The position numbers and the translations under genes were made by a program. A DNA stretch of 64,000 nt from Ypsolopha sequella (Eukaryota > Arthropoda > Insecta > Lepidoptera > Ypsolophidae): contig OW204010.1 in assembly GCA_934047225.1 (NCBI GenBank), positions 1,506,294-1,570,293 of the forward strand. Reading direction: 5' to 3'. The notes under the pieces are model-generated. The model did no database searches, was not told where the DNA came from, and worked only from the letters and a program-made list of their open reading frames with translations. The stretch's first letter is position 1. Each line of letters starts with the position of its first letter. Below, piece by piece: positions 43,536 through 53,169 of this stretch.

Positions 43536-44109
43536 TCCTTTTGAGATATCTATCGATCTATATATCCACAATCTATCTATCTGTCTATCTATCTATCTAT
43601 ATCTATCTATATCCAAGCAAAATATCTTTTAAACGGAAGGTAGTGCATCTCTAGCGGTTGGACCACGGGATGCCAAAAAAATTTTTTTTTAATGTCAAAA
43701 CTTTGACGGCCTGTATCGCCCAAACGGCTGGAGTTAGACCCATGTTGATGGGTGTCTAGGAAAAGGTCTCGACAAGATCTGTCTGCCGAAAGTGTCAAAA
43801 CTTTACAGGCCTATATCTCCCAAACGGCTGATGCTAGACCCATGTTCATGGTACTCTTAGAACAGGGCTCGGTGAGGTCTAGATGACGGTAAAAAAAATG
43901 AAAGTTAGTATGAAAGTTCTTTATAATAAAGTTCGTCTGTTTCGAAGTTAGGATCTTTAAATTTTGTGTTTAGACTGACAATTAAAAATTACTTTATACG
44001 TGTCTCAGCGTTTGTGATAAATCCAACCCCGAAGGGGTGAAAAGGGGGATGGAGTTGTCTTCGGAGAGTACTTCAATTTCGAGTCCGTCTGTCCGTCCGT
44101 ATAAACGGG

Positions 44110-44286
44110 AGACTCGGTAAGTGGTCAAGACCAAGGTGCAATGACCCTTTTAGCGAAAAACACAAAATAAAATTTGTGCCCTATACTAATTTAAGAATAA
44201 CCCCCAGTCAATTAGTAAAGGAAACCTATTGTTTTTATTGTGTTTTTTCTCAAAAAGGGTCACTGACCACTTACCTAGTCTTGAGT
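44110..44286. mobile_element. Foldback MITE (GGTAAGTGGTCA termini)
   Basis: The left arm has GACTCGGTAAGTGGTCA, later ATGACCCTTTT and AAAACACAAAATAAAA. The right arm is its approximate inverse (GTGTTTTTTCTCAAAAAGGG and TGACCACTTACCTAGTC). Arms are about 55-60 bp with one 12-bp extra stretch on the left. No TSD could be fixed. Non-coding. Confidence 0.6.
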
Positions 44287-45517
44287 ATGTATTTTTGGCT
44301 ATATAATTAGAAGTGACATAATGTATGTATCTCAAAAATATTGCAAGTATTAGGAGTGTGTTTCGCAAGTACTTTCTAAATCCAAAAAAAGGAATAGAAA
44401 ATTAGTGTTTTGATGTCCATAAAAATTTAAGGGATGAGTTCATGTTCTTTCGTCTTGCGGATGCACTCTTCTCATGTAAGGTACATCCAACTAATATTAT
44501 AAATGTGAAAGTTGGGATGGTTAAAAAGTTGTTAAAGTTGTATAAAGTTGGTATGTTTGTTACTCTTTCACGCCGTAACTGATGAACCGATTGAGTTGAA
44601 ACTTTGCACAAATGTTGTTCTAAACCTGGAATAGGACAAAAGCTATTTTATATCCGATAAATTAGTTCCCATAGGATGGCAATGGGTTGTCAAATTCCTA
44701 TAGAAAAGTGATGTACTGTTACTCCTTCACGCCATACCTACTAAACCGATCAGGCTCAACTTTGCACAAATGTAGTTCTAGACCTGGAATAGGACATAGT
44801 AGACCACTTTTTATCCCATTAATCAGTTCAGAGGCAATTGGGTGTCAAGTTCCTATAGAAAAGTGATACACATCTTCACACCGTACCTCCTGAACTGATA
44901 GGGCTGAAACTGCTTTAAATGTAGTTCTAGACCTTAAATAAGACATACGCTACTTTATATAAAATCAGTAACCAAAAAAAATTTTTCGTTTGGAAACGCG
45001 GCATGGCTTTCGGTCTCGCCAAAGACCTTTTAGCAGAGGATTAATTCAGAGAACAAAAATGGTGCTTTTCGGAAACGCAGCCCGGCCTTCTTCTTCGCCA
45101 AAGATCTCCAATGATACTTAAGCAGATGACTAAAATTAATTAGAAAACAAAAGATAGTGTCGACTGGAAATGCGGCTCGGCTTTCAGCCTCGCCAAACAT
45201 GCTATACTAGGGGATTAAATCAGTTATCAAAGACAGCCGTTACACATTAGCAAAGGATTAATTCAGAGAACAACAAATAGTGTTAATCTGCAAAACGGCT
45301 CGGGCTTCGGTCTCGGCAAAGACGGAAACGTGTCTTGGTCTTCAGCCTCGCCAAAAAAACTTTACATTGGGATCAAATTAGAGATGATGAGAACCAAAAA
45401 CACTTTAAATACTCCAAATCAAAGTCAAGTCAACTACTAAAACTAAAAATATTTACAGTTTCGATACGACTATCCAAAAACTTAATCAACGCGGGCGAAG
45501 CCGCGGGCAAAAGCTAG

Positions 45518-45966
45518 TATTGTATATAAATGATATTCCGGACTGCACAAAAAATAAAAACTATCTTGTTTGCTGATGGCATATCTTTGATTATAGAATC
45601 TGAAAGGCAATGCCTTGAAAAAGAAACAAATGACAGTATAGAGTCTATTATAAGGTGGCTTAAAAACAATGACTTAGAAGTTAATTTATCAAAACCGACA
45701 TTCGCACAGTTTCAAAATTATAAAAATATACATATTAAATTAGAAATATAGTATGACAACAATAAATTTGAAGAATTTGAAGAACGCTTAATTTCTTAGG
45801 GATCACTCTAGAGAGGAATATGAATTGGAAAGCCCACGTAGCCAAGGTTTGTAAAAAATTAACAAGTTCGTTTTTGCCCTGTACGTACTAAGGTCGATAG
45901 CAAATGAACAAGTTGCCCTCAGTGCATATCATGGATATGTTTCTTCAGTGTTACGGTATGGTCTTA
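45518..45966 (+). pseudogene. LINE-H ORF2, RT palm piece 2
   Basis: It follows the Helitron with L-Y-I-N-D-I-P-D-C and, after small indels, TILFADGISLIIESERQCL (motif C, F-A-D-G in place of F-A-D-D), IIRWLKNNDLEVNLSKP, TLNFLGITLERNMNWKAHV and VSSVLRYG. The frame is broken by a stop at 45749 and by indels. It ends at the Harbinger TSD. Confidence 0.75.
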
Positions 45967-46199
45967 AGCCCCGTATTCACTAGGGGACAAATTGTCTCGG
46001 AACATGTCCCGCGACACTGTTTCTACGTGTCGCCGCGACGTCGCGCACTGTTCCGCGACGTCGCATGGGACTTTTCAACGACATCTACGTGTCGCGGGAC
46101 ATGTTCCGTGTTTTGGCTCGCGAGCCAGAACTTTCCGAGACATCAGTCCCGCGACAGATTTTGGCAAGTGTAGACGCGTGCGCAACTTGTTGTATAAAC

Positions 46200-48314
46200 A
46201 TGCCAGTAGAGTGGAGCAATCAGTTAGTGTTAAAACTTGTCGAGCTTTACGAAAGCTACGGATGTTTGTGGGACACGAATAACCACGACTATAAAAATAA
46301 AATAAAGAAAAATGACGCGTGGGAGGGGTTAGCCAATGCCCTAAACATTACTCGAAAAGATGTAGAGACGAAGATGCATAACCTCCGCTCACAATTTAAT
46401 CGGGAGAAAAAGAAAATTCTTTCGTCAAAAGGCACGGGCAAAGCACGGGATGAAGTTATTATAACAAGTTCATGGTTTGCCTATGATGCCATGAAGTTTT
46501 TACTGAGTGGGGCGACTACTTCTGGTGGCATAGATACATTGCAGATACAAGTAAGTCACAACTTTAAAATAACTTTATTATTATAAGAATAGAGTACCTA
46601 CCTACCTTTCTTATAGATTAATTGCTGCGATTGTCTTTTAAATATTGACGCTGACTGCAGGTATACTCTAGCTAGCTCATATTACACACCCTTCTTCGTT
46701 TTGTTTTCAGATGTAAGTTTATTTTCAACTTTAATTATGTTGGCTGCATATTATGTTTACATGGAAAAGGTATAAAAAAATAAAAATTAAATAAAAATGT
46801 TTATTCCAATTTAATGCAGTCACAAGTAGATACATTACACTGTTCATTATTTCTAAGCTAAATTGTTTTGCCACGGAACACTTCCTTCTGCACTGATGAA
46901 ATATTCAGCGAACTTGTTTCTTGTTACCATCGCAGATTGAGGAGATGGTCTTCCAGCTGGTTGCAAATCCAACAAAATATTAGGTCTTATTTCTCTGCGC
47001 CAAGATCCTTCCAAGATATTATGATCCAAATCTTCTGAATCAAAGGTTCCACGTGGGGTGTAGAGTGCTCTTGATTGCTTATTACGCCTTAGAAAATTGT
47101 GTAGGTATACACAGGCCATCACGGCAACTTCAGCATTTGCAGGTTGGAGTGCAATTGTATTACGAAACATACGAAACACGACACATAAGATTCCGAATAC
47201 GTTTTCTACAATTCTTCTCGCTCTCGAAAGCCTGTAGTTAAAAATGCGCTTTATATTTCCCACCTCGTGGTAGCCTGGATATGGTTTCATCATTGTTTCG
47301 GTGAGTGCAAATGCACTGTCTCCCACAAGTACAAAGGGCATGTTTGGTTCATGTCTCAATGGTTCCGGTTCTGGCCAACTAAGTCGGTTTTCATTCATAG
47401 CTTCATAAAAAGAAGTTTCTTGAAAAACTCCACTGTCAGATAACTTTCCTTTGGCACCACAGTTAGCATATATGAAATTATAATCTGCATCTACAATAGC
47501 CAAGAGGACAATGCTAAATTGTTCTTTATAGTTGTAATAATCACTACCAGAATTTGCAGGTGCCTGAATCAAAACATGCTTGCCGTCAATAGCTCCAACA
47601 CAATGTGGGAAGTTCCATAGTATTTCGTAATTATGAGCCTTTTCCTTCCATCCAATTACAGTATCTGGGACCTGAAAAAACACGTTTTTGTACACTTATA
47701 ATAATTTTTTTTTTCAGGCAGTACGACAAAGCACCGATGACCAATGTTCCGAGCTTCCCTCGGAAATTACACAAAGTACTCATGAAACTCAAGATGCCAT
47801 CCAGTCGCAACCTTATGAAACTACCACGGAAACGTCACCGCGGCCAACCACGGAAGCGTCACCGCGGCCAACCACGGAAGCGTCACCGCGGCCAGCCACG
47901 GAAGCGTCACTGCGCCCTACCTCATCCAAACCGTCGAGAAAGAAAACCCTAACACATGAGGATAAATTGGAAGAGGCTTTTGAAATAATGAGGACCGCCA
48001 AAAATAAGATGGACGCTACCCCAGATGAATTTGCTGTCTATGGACAATATGTTGCATCAGAGCTACGTCACATTAAGGATGAACACTCCGTCCTCATGGC
48101 TAAATATTATATTAATAATATATTAATAGAAGCTCGCATGGGGAAATACACCCACGGCTATAGTACCGCAGCATCAACACCATCACAAAATCCAGATAGT
48201 GTTACAGCAACACATGGAAACCTGTATAGCATTCCACCAAATGAAAATCTGGGTGAAATTTTTGGAACTAACCAGGAAGTAGACTTGTTACATCCAAATT
48301 GTGTGGGCGAATAA
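46200..48314 (+). CDS. Harbinger accessory protein: MADF domain plus BESS-like tail (two exons)
   Basis: Exon 1 is 46200-46550 and exon 2 is 47718-48314; donor AA/GTAAGT and acceptor TTTTTTTTTTCAG/GC join in phase, giving 315 residues. Residues about 8-105 form a MADF DNA-binding domain (VLKLVELYESYGCLWDTNN, AWEGLANALNI, LRSQFNREKKKI, SSWFAYDAMKFLL). Exon 2 has four 24-bp repeats coding TTEASPRP and a C-terminal BESS-like segment (EFAVYGQYVASELRHIKDEH). Such partners help the transposase bind or enter the nucleus. The 1,167-bp intron contains the transposase exon 2 on the other strand. An in-frame ATG at 46065 is possible but lies in subterminal repeats. Confidence 0.85.
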
Positions 48315-48803
48315 TTTTTCTTTGTGATAATTAAAAATAATATTAATAAAATATTTGTGATTTTAACTCGTTTTTGTACTCACCTTAACATATATTTTCA
48401 ACACTTTCATGAGTTCTTTACAAACTTCTGGCACTATTCTGCTGATTAGTTGTTTTGATACTCTAAAAGTGTACGACAAGGAAGCATAGGAATCTCCGGT
48501 CGACAAGTATCTTAATGTAATTGCAAGTCTGGTGTCAGGACCAACAGCATTCCGTAATATTGTGTCTTGTTTAGCTATGGCAGGCCCGATCATTTCTAAT
48601 AAAATTTGAAAATCAGCCGATGTCATTCGCGTGAAATTTAAAAATGATCCATCAAACATTCGAAGATCACTTAGAATATCAACTCTGCTTTCCCTTTGTA
48701 ATAAGTAGTTACGCACCCACCACCTTTTCTTTTTATAACGTTTCGGTAAACTCGATAGAATAATATACGCAGCACTAACTGCCGCGACTTCCTCGGGCAA
48801 CAT
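46853..48803 (-). CDS. PIF/Harbinger DDE transposase (two exons)
   Basis: Exon 1 is 48803-48384 and exon 2 is 47671-46853 on the minus strand; donor TTAAG/GTGAGT and acceptor TTTTTTCAG/GTCCC join in phase, giving 412 residues. Exon 1 carries the N-terminal helix-turn-helix-like region (LRYLSTGDSYASLSYTFRVS). Exon 2 holds the catalytic domain: CVGAIDGKHVLI (Asp about 169), LSDSGVFQETSF, FVLVGDSAFALTE (Asp about 258) and ARRIVENVFGILCVVFRMFR (Glu about 296). All three catalytic residues are present and there is no premature stop. The intron contains the MADF-gene exon 2 on the opposite strand. Confidence 0.9.
47818..47920 (+). repeat. 24-bp coding tandem repeat
   Basis: About four copies of ACCACGGAAGCGTCACCGCG plus GCCA lie in exon 2 of the MADF gene and encode T-T-E-A-S-P-R-P. 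The last copies have two substitutions. Frame is kept because the unit is a multiple of three. Confidence 0.9.
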
Positions 48804-48944
48804 CTATGCGATGACTGACCGGTGTGGACAAGCAAAATGTCTCGCGACAAGGTAACAACGTGTTCCGAGATGTTCCAAGAACACGTAACGTAGATGTTCT
48901 GGAACATGTCTCACAAATTGTCCCCTAGTGAATACGTGGCTTTA

Positions 48945-49666
48945 TTCTCTGGGGAAAGTCTACAGAAGTGAACAGAGCTTTTATCGTCCAAAAGAAATGT
49001 GTACGTGCTTTATGTGGTGCAAAACCTTAAGACTCTTGTACACCTTTATTTAAAAAAATTAAACTACAATTTTTATATATTTTTTAAATTTGTAACTTCA
49101 TCAAAAAATATCATTTTTTTTTTCAAAACGAAGCAAGAAGCAGGTTTTGGTGCATACAGGTTACGATATCCAAATAAATTGACTATCCCATTGAAGAAAA
49201 GTGCTCTATATTCCAACAGCTGCTCTCCAATGGACATTACAATTTACAATAGTCTACCTAGTGAATTAAAAGATGTAGCCCCTCAATTTTTTAAAAGGAA
49301 ACTGTACAACTGGCTCGTCAACAAATGTTTTTATAGTGTTAAGGAATTTTTGACGTACATAAAATAAAATTTTATGTGTTTTTGTACTTGAAGACGAATT
49401 TTCGACACGTAATTTTAATATTTTTTAATATTATTCCATTTTTTTATATTTTTGACATGTATGTAAGTTTCTGATTTTTTAAATTTTGGTTTAATAACCA
49501 AATAATATCCAATGATCTCCATGTTTGTGTATTTGAGTTAAATAATTTCTATGTAATAATAATTGTAAATATTTGCATACCTTCTGAGGTGAAATATGTT
49601 GGACATTTTAAATTTAACAACTGCACTGTACCATATTTGACGCAAATAAAATTATCTTTATCTTTA
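48945..49666 (+). pseudogene. LINE-H ORF2 C-terminus and 3' end
   Basis: After the Harbinger TSD the protein continues I-L-W-G-K-S-T-E-V-N and RAFIVQKKCVRALCGAKP, then (frame change) LVHLYLKKLNYNFYIFFKFV, KQEAGFGAYRLRYPNKLTIP, MDITIYNSLPSELKDVA and a stop at 49365-49367. The following 300 bp are 3' untranslated, ending TAAAATTATCTTTATCTTTA. This is the usual end of CR1-like LINEs with short tandem tails. Confidence 0.75.
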
Positions 49667-50192
49667 TCTAATATATCCACAAATTCATGATGGACTTCCG
49701 CAAAGTAGCGCCTTTTTAATACATTTTAACAGTTATAATAAATAAGTCAAGTAAGTTTTTAAAATATTAAAAATAATTGTAAAAGAACCGTGTCTGTCTG
49801 ACTATACATAGATGATAAAAAATTGCGATGTAGGATACTGACACAAATTTTTTTTGTCGGTATTTTTGTCGGTACTTCGTGCATAACGCAAAAACTACTG
49901 AACGAGATTTGGTATGGTTACCACTGTTCGATCCTCAGCAGAAGAAAGAAGGAAGATCACTGTTCAATAACTTAATAAAGCCAATTCTGAAGGCTTTATT
50001 CTAGTTTTAGTGCTGTCAAAGCTTAAAAGTTTCCAAAGAAATTTAGCTTTTAATCCTAACTCTTAAGCTAAAATTAAAGCCTCAAGAATCTGTTTTATTA
50101 TCTAACTAAAAACTGGATGCTTTCTCCTGCGGGAATCCTAGTGAGGCCGCATTATCTTCTTCCACACAGACGAAGTCACGGGCATCAGCTAG
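49667..50192 (+). mobile_element. Helitron 3, short non-autonomous
   Basis: It begins TCTAATATATCCACAAATTC directly after an A and ends CGAAGTCACGGGCATCAGCTAG followed by T, the lepidopteran Helitron pattern (TC...CTAG, A/T target). It has no coding sequence. It is inserted at the ATCTTT tail of LINE-H. Confidence 0.8.
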
Positions 50193-50262
50193 TAATTTCT
50201 ATAATAATGTATCGTATTAAATAAGGTGTAATACCTATTACAATTTGAGTGTCCAAATTGTA

Positions 50263-50853
50263 AAAGGAGACGGTCAGAATCGGCCTTAACCGCGTACATG
50301 AAATGAATTTATACTATAATTTTTGTCAGATTTATTCGTAGCTAGTTTCACGTTTATAATGACACGGACACAGATATTAAAATAAATATGTAATGTCGCA
50401 GCCGGTCATGAGAGCGAACACCGAACGAAACGAAAGCGTGCGCCATCTACCAAGTAGTCCACAAATTACGCTTCCAGCGTGCTTTAATAAGAGTCATGCG
50501 TGACGCAATCGGCAGTCCCAGCTTTTTATTTCACGATTCATGCTTTTCTTCTGGATTTTGATAGAGATTACATTACGACTGACATTCGAGCATGACCCTT
50601 TTAAATATATCAGAATCATCGTAAAACATTGTTTCAACTATGAACGTTTCAAACGCGCTCAAGTTTATTTTCGCAATGCCATATGAAAATAACCTCAAAA
50701 TAAAAACGATTTATCATAAAAAGTTATTAAAAGATGGTGTCCATTTTAAATGGATAGTCAAACCGTGTTATTTTTAATTTGTTCTTTATCATTGACCACA
50801 ATATAAGGTTCTCTTAAGGTATTTTGCTTATGGGGAACTGACCGTCTCCTTTC
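50263..50853. mobile_element. Possible non-autonomous TIR element
   Basis: AAAGGAGACGGTCAG at 50263-50277 and its exact inverse at 50839-50853 bracket 560 bp of non-coding, AT-rich DNA. The 15-bp inverted pair could be transposon termini, but flanking bases do not show a convincing TSD and the pair may be coincidental. Confidence 0.35.
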
Positions 50854-51230
50854 ACTCTGCAGGACGGTCTTTTTTCAGGCCAGTGCAGGTGAGAGGGTCT
50901 ATAAAAATAGTTTAAACCCAGGAATATACGATAAACACATCCATTATTATTATTGCCTATGTAATTCTTATTTGTATTTTTAATTTTATGTGTGCATGCT
51001 ATTAGTTACTTAAGGATATGTTAAGCATTAACTACTTTTGGATTAATAAAGAAATTTGTATTTGTATTTTTTATGTTTATCTACTCCCATACTGTAATAC
51101 GATTATTACAACATCAAGCGTGGTTTTATAAGTAACTACATTGTTAGACCGATGTTATAATATTACATTATAACACCGCATCTCTGTGCTGTGATTGGCC
51201 AAATTTATTATCTAGTATCTAAGCGTAGTA
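50854..51230. other. AT-rich stretch, nothing recognised
   Basis: I see no coding frame, repeat boundary or RNA gene here. A phrase ending ATAAAGAAATTTGTATTTGT (51045-51064) looks like the 3' end of a LINE. Confidence 0.4.
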
Positions 51231-51234
51231 GTTG

Positions 51235-51600
51235 TGAGTTTATTTTCGTACTAAAGATTTTGAGAGGAGAAATCGACTGTCCTGAGTTGCTTACTAGGCT
51301 GCTTCGGCTGTTTGCACCGGCTAATTACATGCAATGGCGATCGTGTCGAGAGCGCAAGTTGTTTGCCGTGCCCACCAGCCGCACGCACGCTCACGCTTAT
51401 TCAGCAATGTGTGACGACAGCACTCAATGCATTCTTAGAGTTCGAACTATGTGTTCTTCGATATTATAAGTCAATTAGTTTGTAAGTTAATTAGTTATTT
51501 TTTTTCTTAAAGTTATTTTAAATATTAAGTTAATTTAAATACTAAATCTTATAATTATTGTAATTGGGTTCACCCGTAAGAATTATAATAAATTATAGCA
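51235..51600 (+). pseudogene. LINE ORF2 C-terminal fragment
   Basis: The frame gives VLKILRGEIDCPELLTRLL and RLFAPANYMQWRSCRERKLF, matching the pattern in LINE-L ORF2 (SRVLRGESDCPQLVNAVTSL, FAPDKYRRARRHKLL). It is a short 3' fragment of a relative of LINE-L, ending at 51467-51469, with AT-rich 3' sequence and a repeated AATTATAATAAATTATAG before 51600. Confidence 0.65.
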
Positions 51601-51927
51601 CCGCTAGAGACCCAATCACAAGAAATAACGGTCTGTCTTAATTTCTGAAGCCAAGCTCGTTTATTCTTTTCTCTTCTGATTGGTCTCAGGCATCTACATA
51701 ATGAAATGGAATATATTTATTTATGTAATGTAATATAAGCAATTAAATAATATATATGTGTATAGGTAATAGTTTTTTGTCATAAATAATAATATGGGGA
51801 AATATGCAGGGGAATAATAAAGGTTGGATTTCATCCATCCATCCATCAGCCCGTAAGTGCAAATAGTACAATGGACAATATTTATAAATTGCCGGTGATA
51901 AGAAATTTGTTTGTTCAACTTTCTATT

Positions 51928-52014
51928 GTGGCTTGAACAATCTTGCTATTGTGCCTTGAACAACCTTTCTATTGTGGCTTGAACAACCTTTCTATTGTGG
52001 CTTAAACAACCTTT
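51928..52014 (+). repeat. 26-bp minisatellite
   Basis: About three copies of a unit with AACAACCTTTCTATTGTGGC followed by TTG. The first copy differs (AATCTTGCTATTGTGCC). Confidence 0.85.
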
Positions 52015-52170
52015 CACCACAACACTGCATACTTGTACACGAGTCGGAACCACAGAATACATCCACAACCAACAATGTTACTAGCGCGACTGAATTAATT
52101 TCGGTGCCTACATCAGTTTGCGCACCGTTTACTTGGTGACATGTTAGCGCGCTCAAAACCCCGTCCTTAC

Positions 52171-52380
52171 TATCTAAGTGAAGGACCAGCGTCCACACGG
52201 CTCGTTATCTAAGTGAAGGACCAGCGTCCACACGGCTCGTTATCTAAGTGAAGGACCAGCGTCCACACGGCTCGTTATCTAAGTGAAGGACCAGCGTCCA
52301 CACGGCTCGTTATCTAAGTGAAGGACCAGCGTCCACACGGCTCGTTATCTAAGTGAAGGACCAGCGTCCACACGGCTCGT
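52171..52380 (+). repeat. 35-bp minisatellite, six identical copies
   Basis: Six perfect head-to-tail copies, each beginning TATCTAAGTGAAGGACCAGC, fill exactly 210 bp. A seventh, broken start (TATCAAAGT) follows. Perfect identity implies recent expansion or homogenisation. Confidence 0.97.
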
Positions 52381-53169
52381 TATCAAAGTAGGTTTATTAC
52401 GCTACGCACTTATTCACAGGCTGCGTTCTGTTAGACCAGATATTGAAATAGTGTTTTTAAACAAATATTTATTTATTGAACTAGAATAATAGAAAGTATA
52501 CAAAGTTTGTTAGGTCTGGCAGTCACGGCGGAGGTTGGAGTCTAACTGACTATCGGGTGAATGACAATGAGCTTCTGATGGGAAAATGCTGATATAGCAA
52601 AAAGGGGTTGATTCAGCGTTAACCCTTACAAAGTTAGGGTATAACAGCACGCACACATATATAACTTCAGTAGTGTTACCACGAAGTGCCGCGAACTCGC
52701 ATAAGCGAGCGAGTTCCTCACCACGACACCCCCGACACTTCATAGTCCTCGCTCAAGTTATTTACCTACACTCTCGCGCGTGCATCTGGCTTGTCCGCAC
52801 ACGCTTGTGTGTGTGCGTGAGCTAGTCTAGGGCTGGCAGCAAGCGTGTGAGCGTCGTCGATCGAGAGGGACAACATTTATAGTCAGCAACTTATATGATC
52901 CTCTTCCTAAATTTAAGCGTGGTTAATCCCTAGGTCCTAGTTCTGGTTCCCCATGGATAAATTTGTATTAAAAATATATGTATCGTCACGACCTGAATGC
53001 GCGAGAGGGTGTCAGAGGTGTTCCGAGTGTAAACTTTGGAATGCAAATCAAAGTCCACACTCGGTACACCAGCGTTTCACCTACAAATATTACGTTCCAA
53101 CGTGGTGGGAGGTGAGCCCTAGCGACGTTAGTACTTTGGGCACAAACACACGATTTGTAGGACATACGG

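Larger units (their letters stand above)
41288..45517 (+). mobile_element. Helitron 2, non-autonomous, 4.2 kb
   Basis: The 5' end is TCTAATCTAAATATATAAAA and then a GACT repeat and ATATCAACGCACAGCC. The 3' end is GCGGGCGAAGCCGCGGGC (hairpin), AAAAG, CTAG. It lies between A (41287) and T (45518), the standard Helitron target, with no TSD. Excision restores LINE-H RT codons exactly. No Rep/helicase gene is present. It contains a LINE-K 3' end, a minisatellite, a long palindrome and a foldback MITE. A sequence at 44491-44515 (ACTAATATTATAAATGTGAA) looks like another Helitron 5' end, so the element may be a composite of two. Confidence 0.88.
45967..48941. mobile_element. PIF/Harbinger transposon, apparently complete
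   Basis: The 2,975-bp element starts AGCCCCGTATTCACTAGGGG and ends with the inverse (CCCCTAGTGAATACGTGGCT). It is flanked by a perfect 3-bp TSD TTA (45964-45966 and 48942-48944), as expected for PIF/Harbinger. It encodes the two usual proteins, a DDE transposase (minus) and a MADF/Myb-like DNA-binding protein (plus), both with open exons and good splice sites. Removal restores LINE-H codons for V-L-R-Y-G-L-I-L-W-G. Subterminal GTCGCGGGACATGTTCC and GACATGTTCC-like motifs may be binding sites. It is one of the youngest insertions here. Confidence 0.93.
11331..49666 (+). mobile_element. LINE-H, an old LINE split into about seven pieces by nested insertions
   Basis: I interpret the following plus-strand pieces as one LINE: ORF1 start 11331-11836; 15702-15813; ORF1 rest and endonuclease 17826-19806; RT start 27868-28187; RT palm 41088-41287; 45518-45966; RT C-terminus and 3' end 48945-49666, which finishes in ATCTTT repeats. 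The intervening blocks are identifiable elements with TSDs or clean joins (BEL, reversed LINE-K, gypsy, LINE-B, Helitron 2, Harbinger). Protein order is preserved throughout. The weak point is the 28187/41088 join, where about 100 codons of RT (fingers through motif A) are missing, so a deletion or two separate copies must be considered. Confidence 0.6.
51601..53169. other. Non-coding stretch with two minisatellites
   Basis: Apart from the tandem repeats listed separately I find no convincing gene. The segment 52390-52950 is less AT-rich and contains TTCGCGCG-like and GTGTGTGTGC runs; it could be part of an LTR or a LINE 5' region, but no ends are visible. Confidence 0.4.

Noticed and set aside
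47605..47952. Basic RGQPRKRH repeat ORF
   Set aside because: It is another frame of the 24-bp repeat in the MADF exon 2 and starts within the transposase region; no splice or motif support.
52171..52380. Regular direct repeats resembling a CRISPR array
   Set aside because: Units are contiguous and identical with no unique spacers, and the surroundings are eukaryotic; it is a minisatellite.
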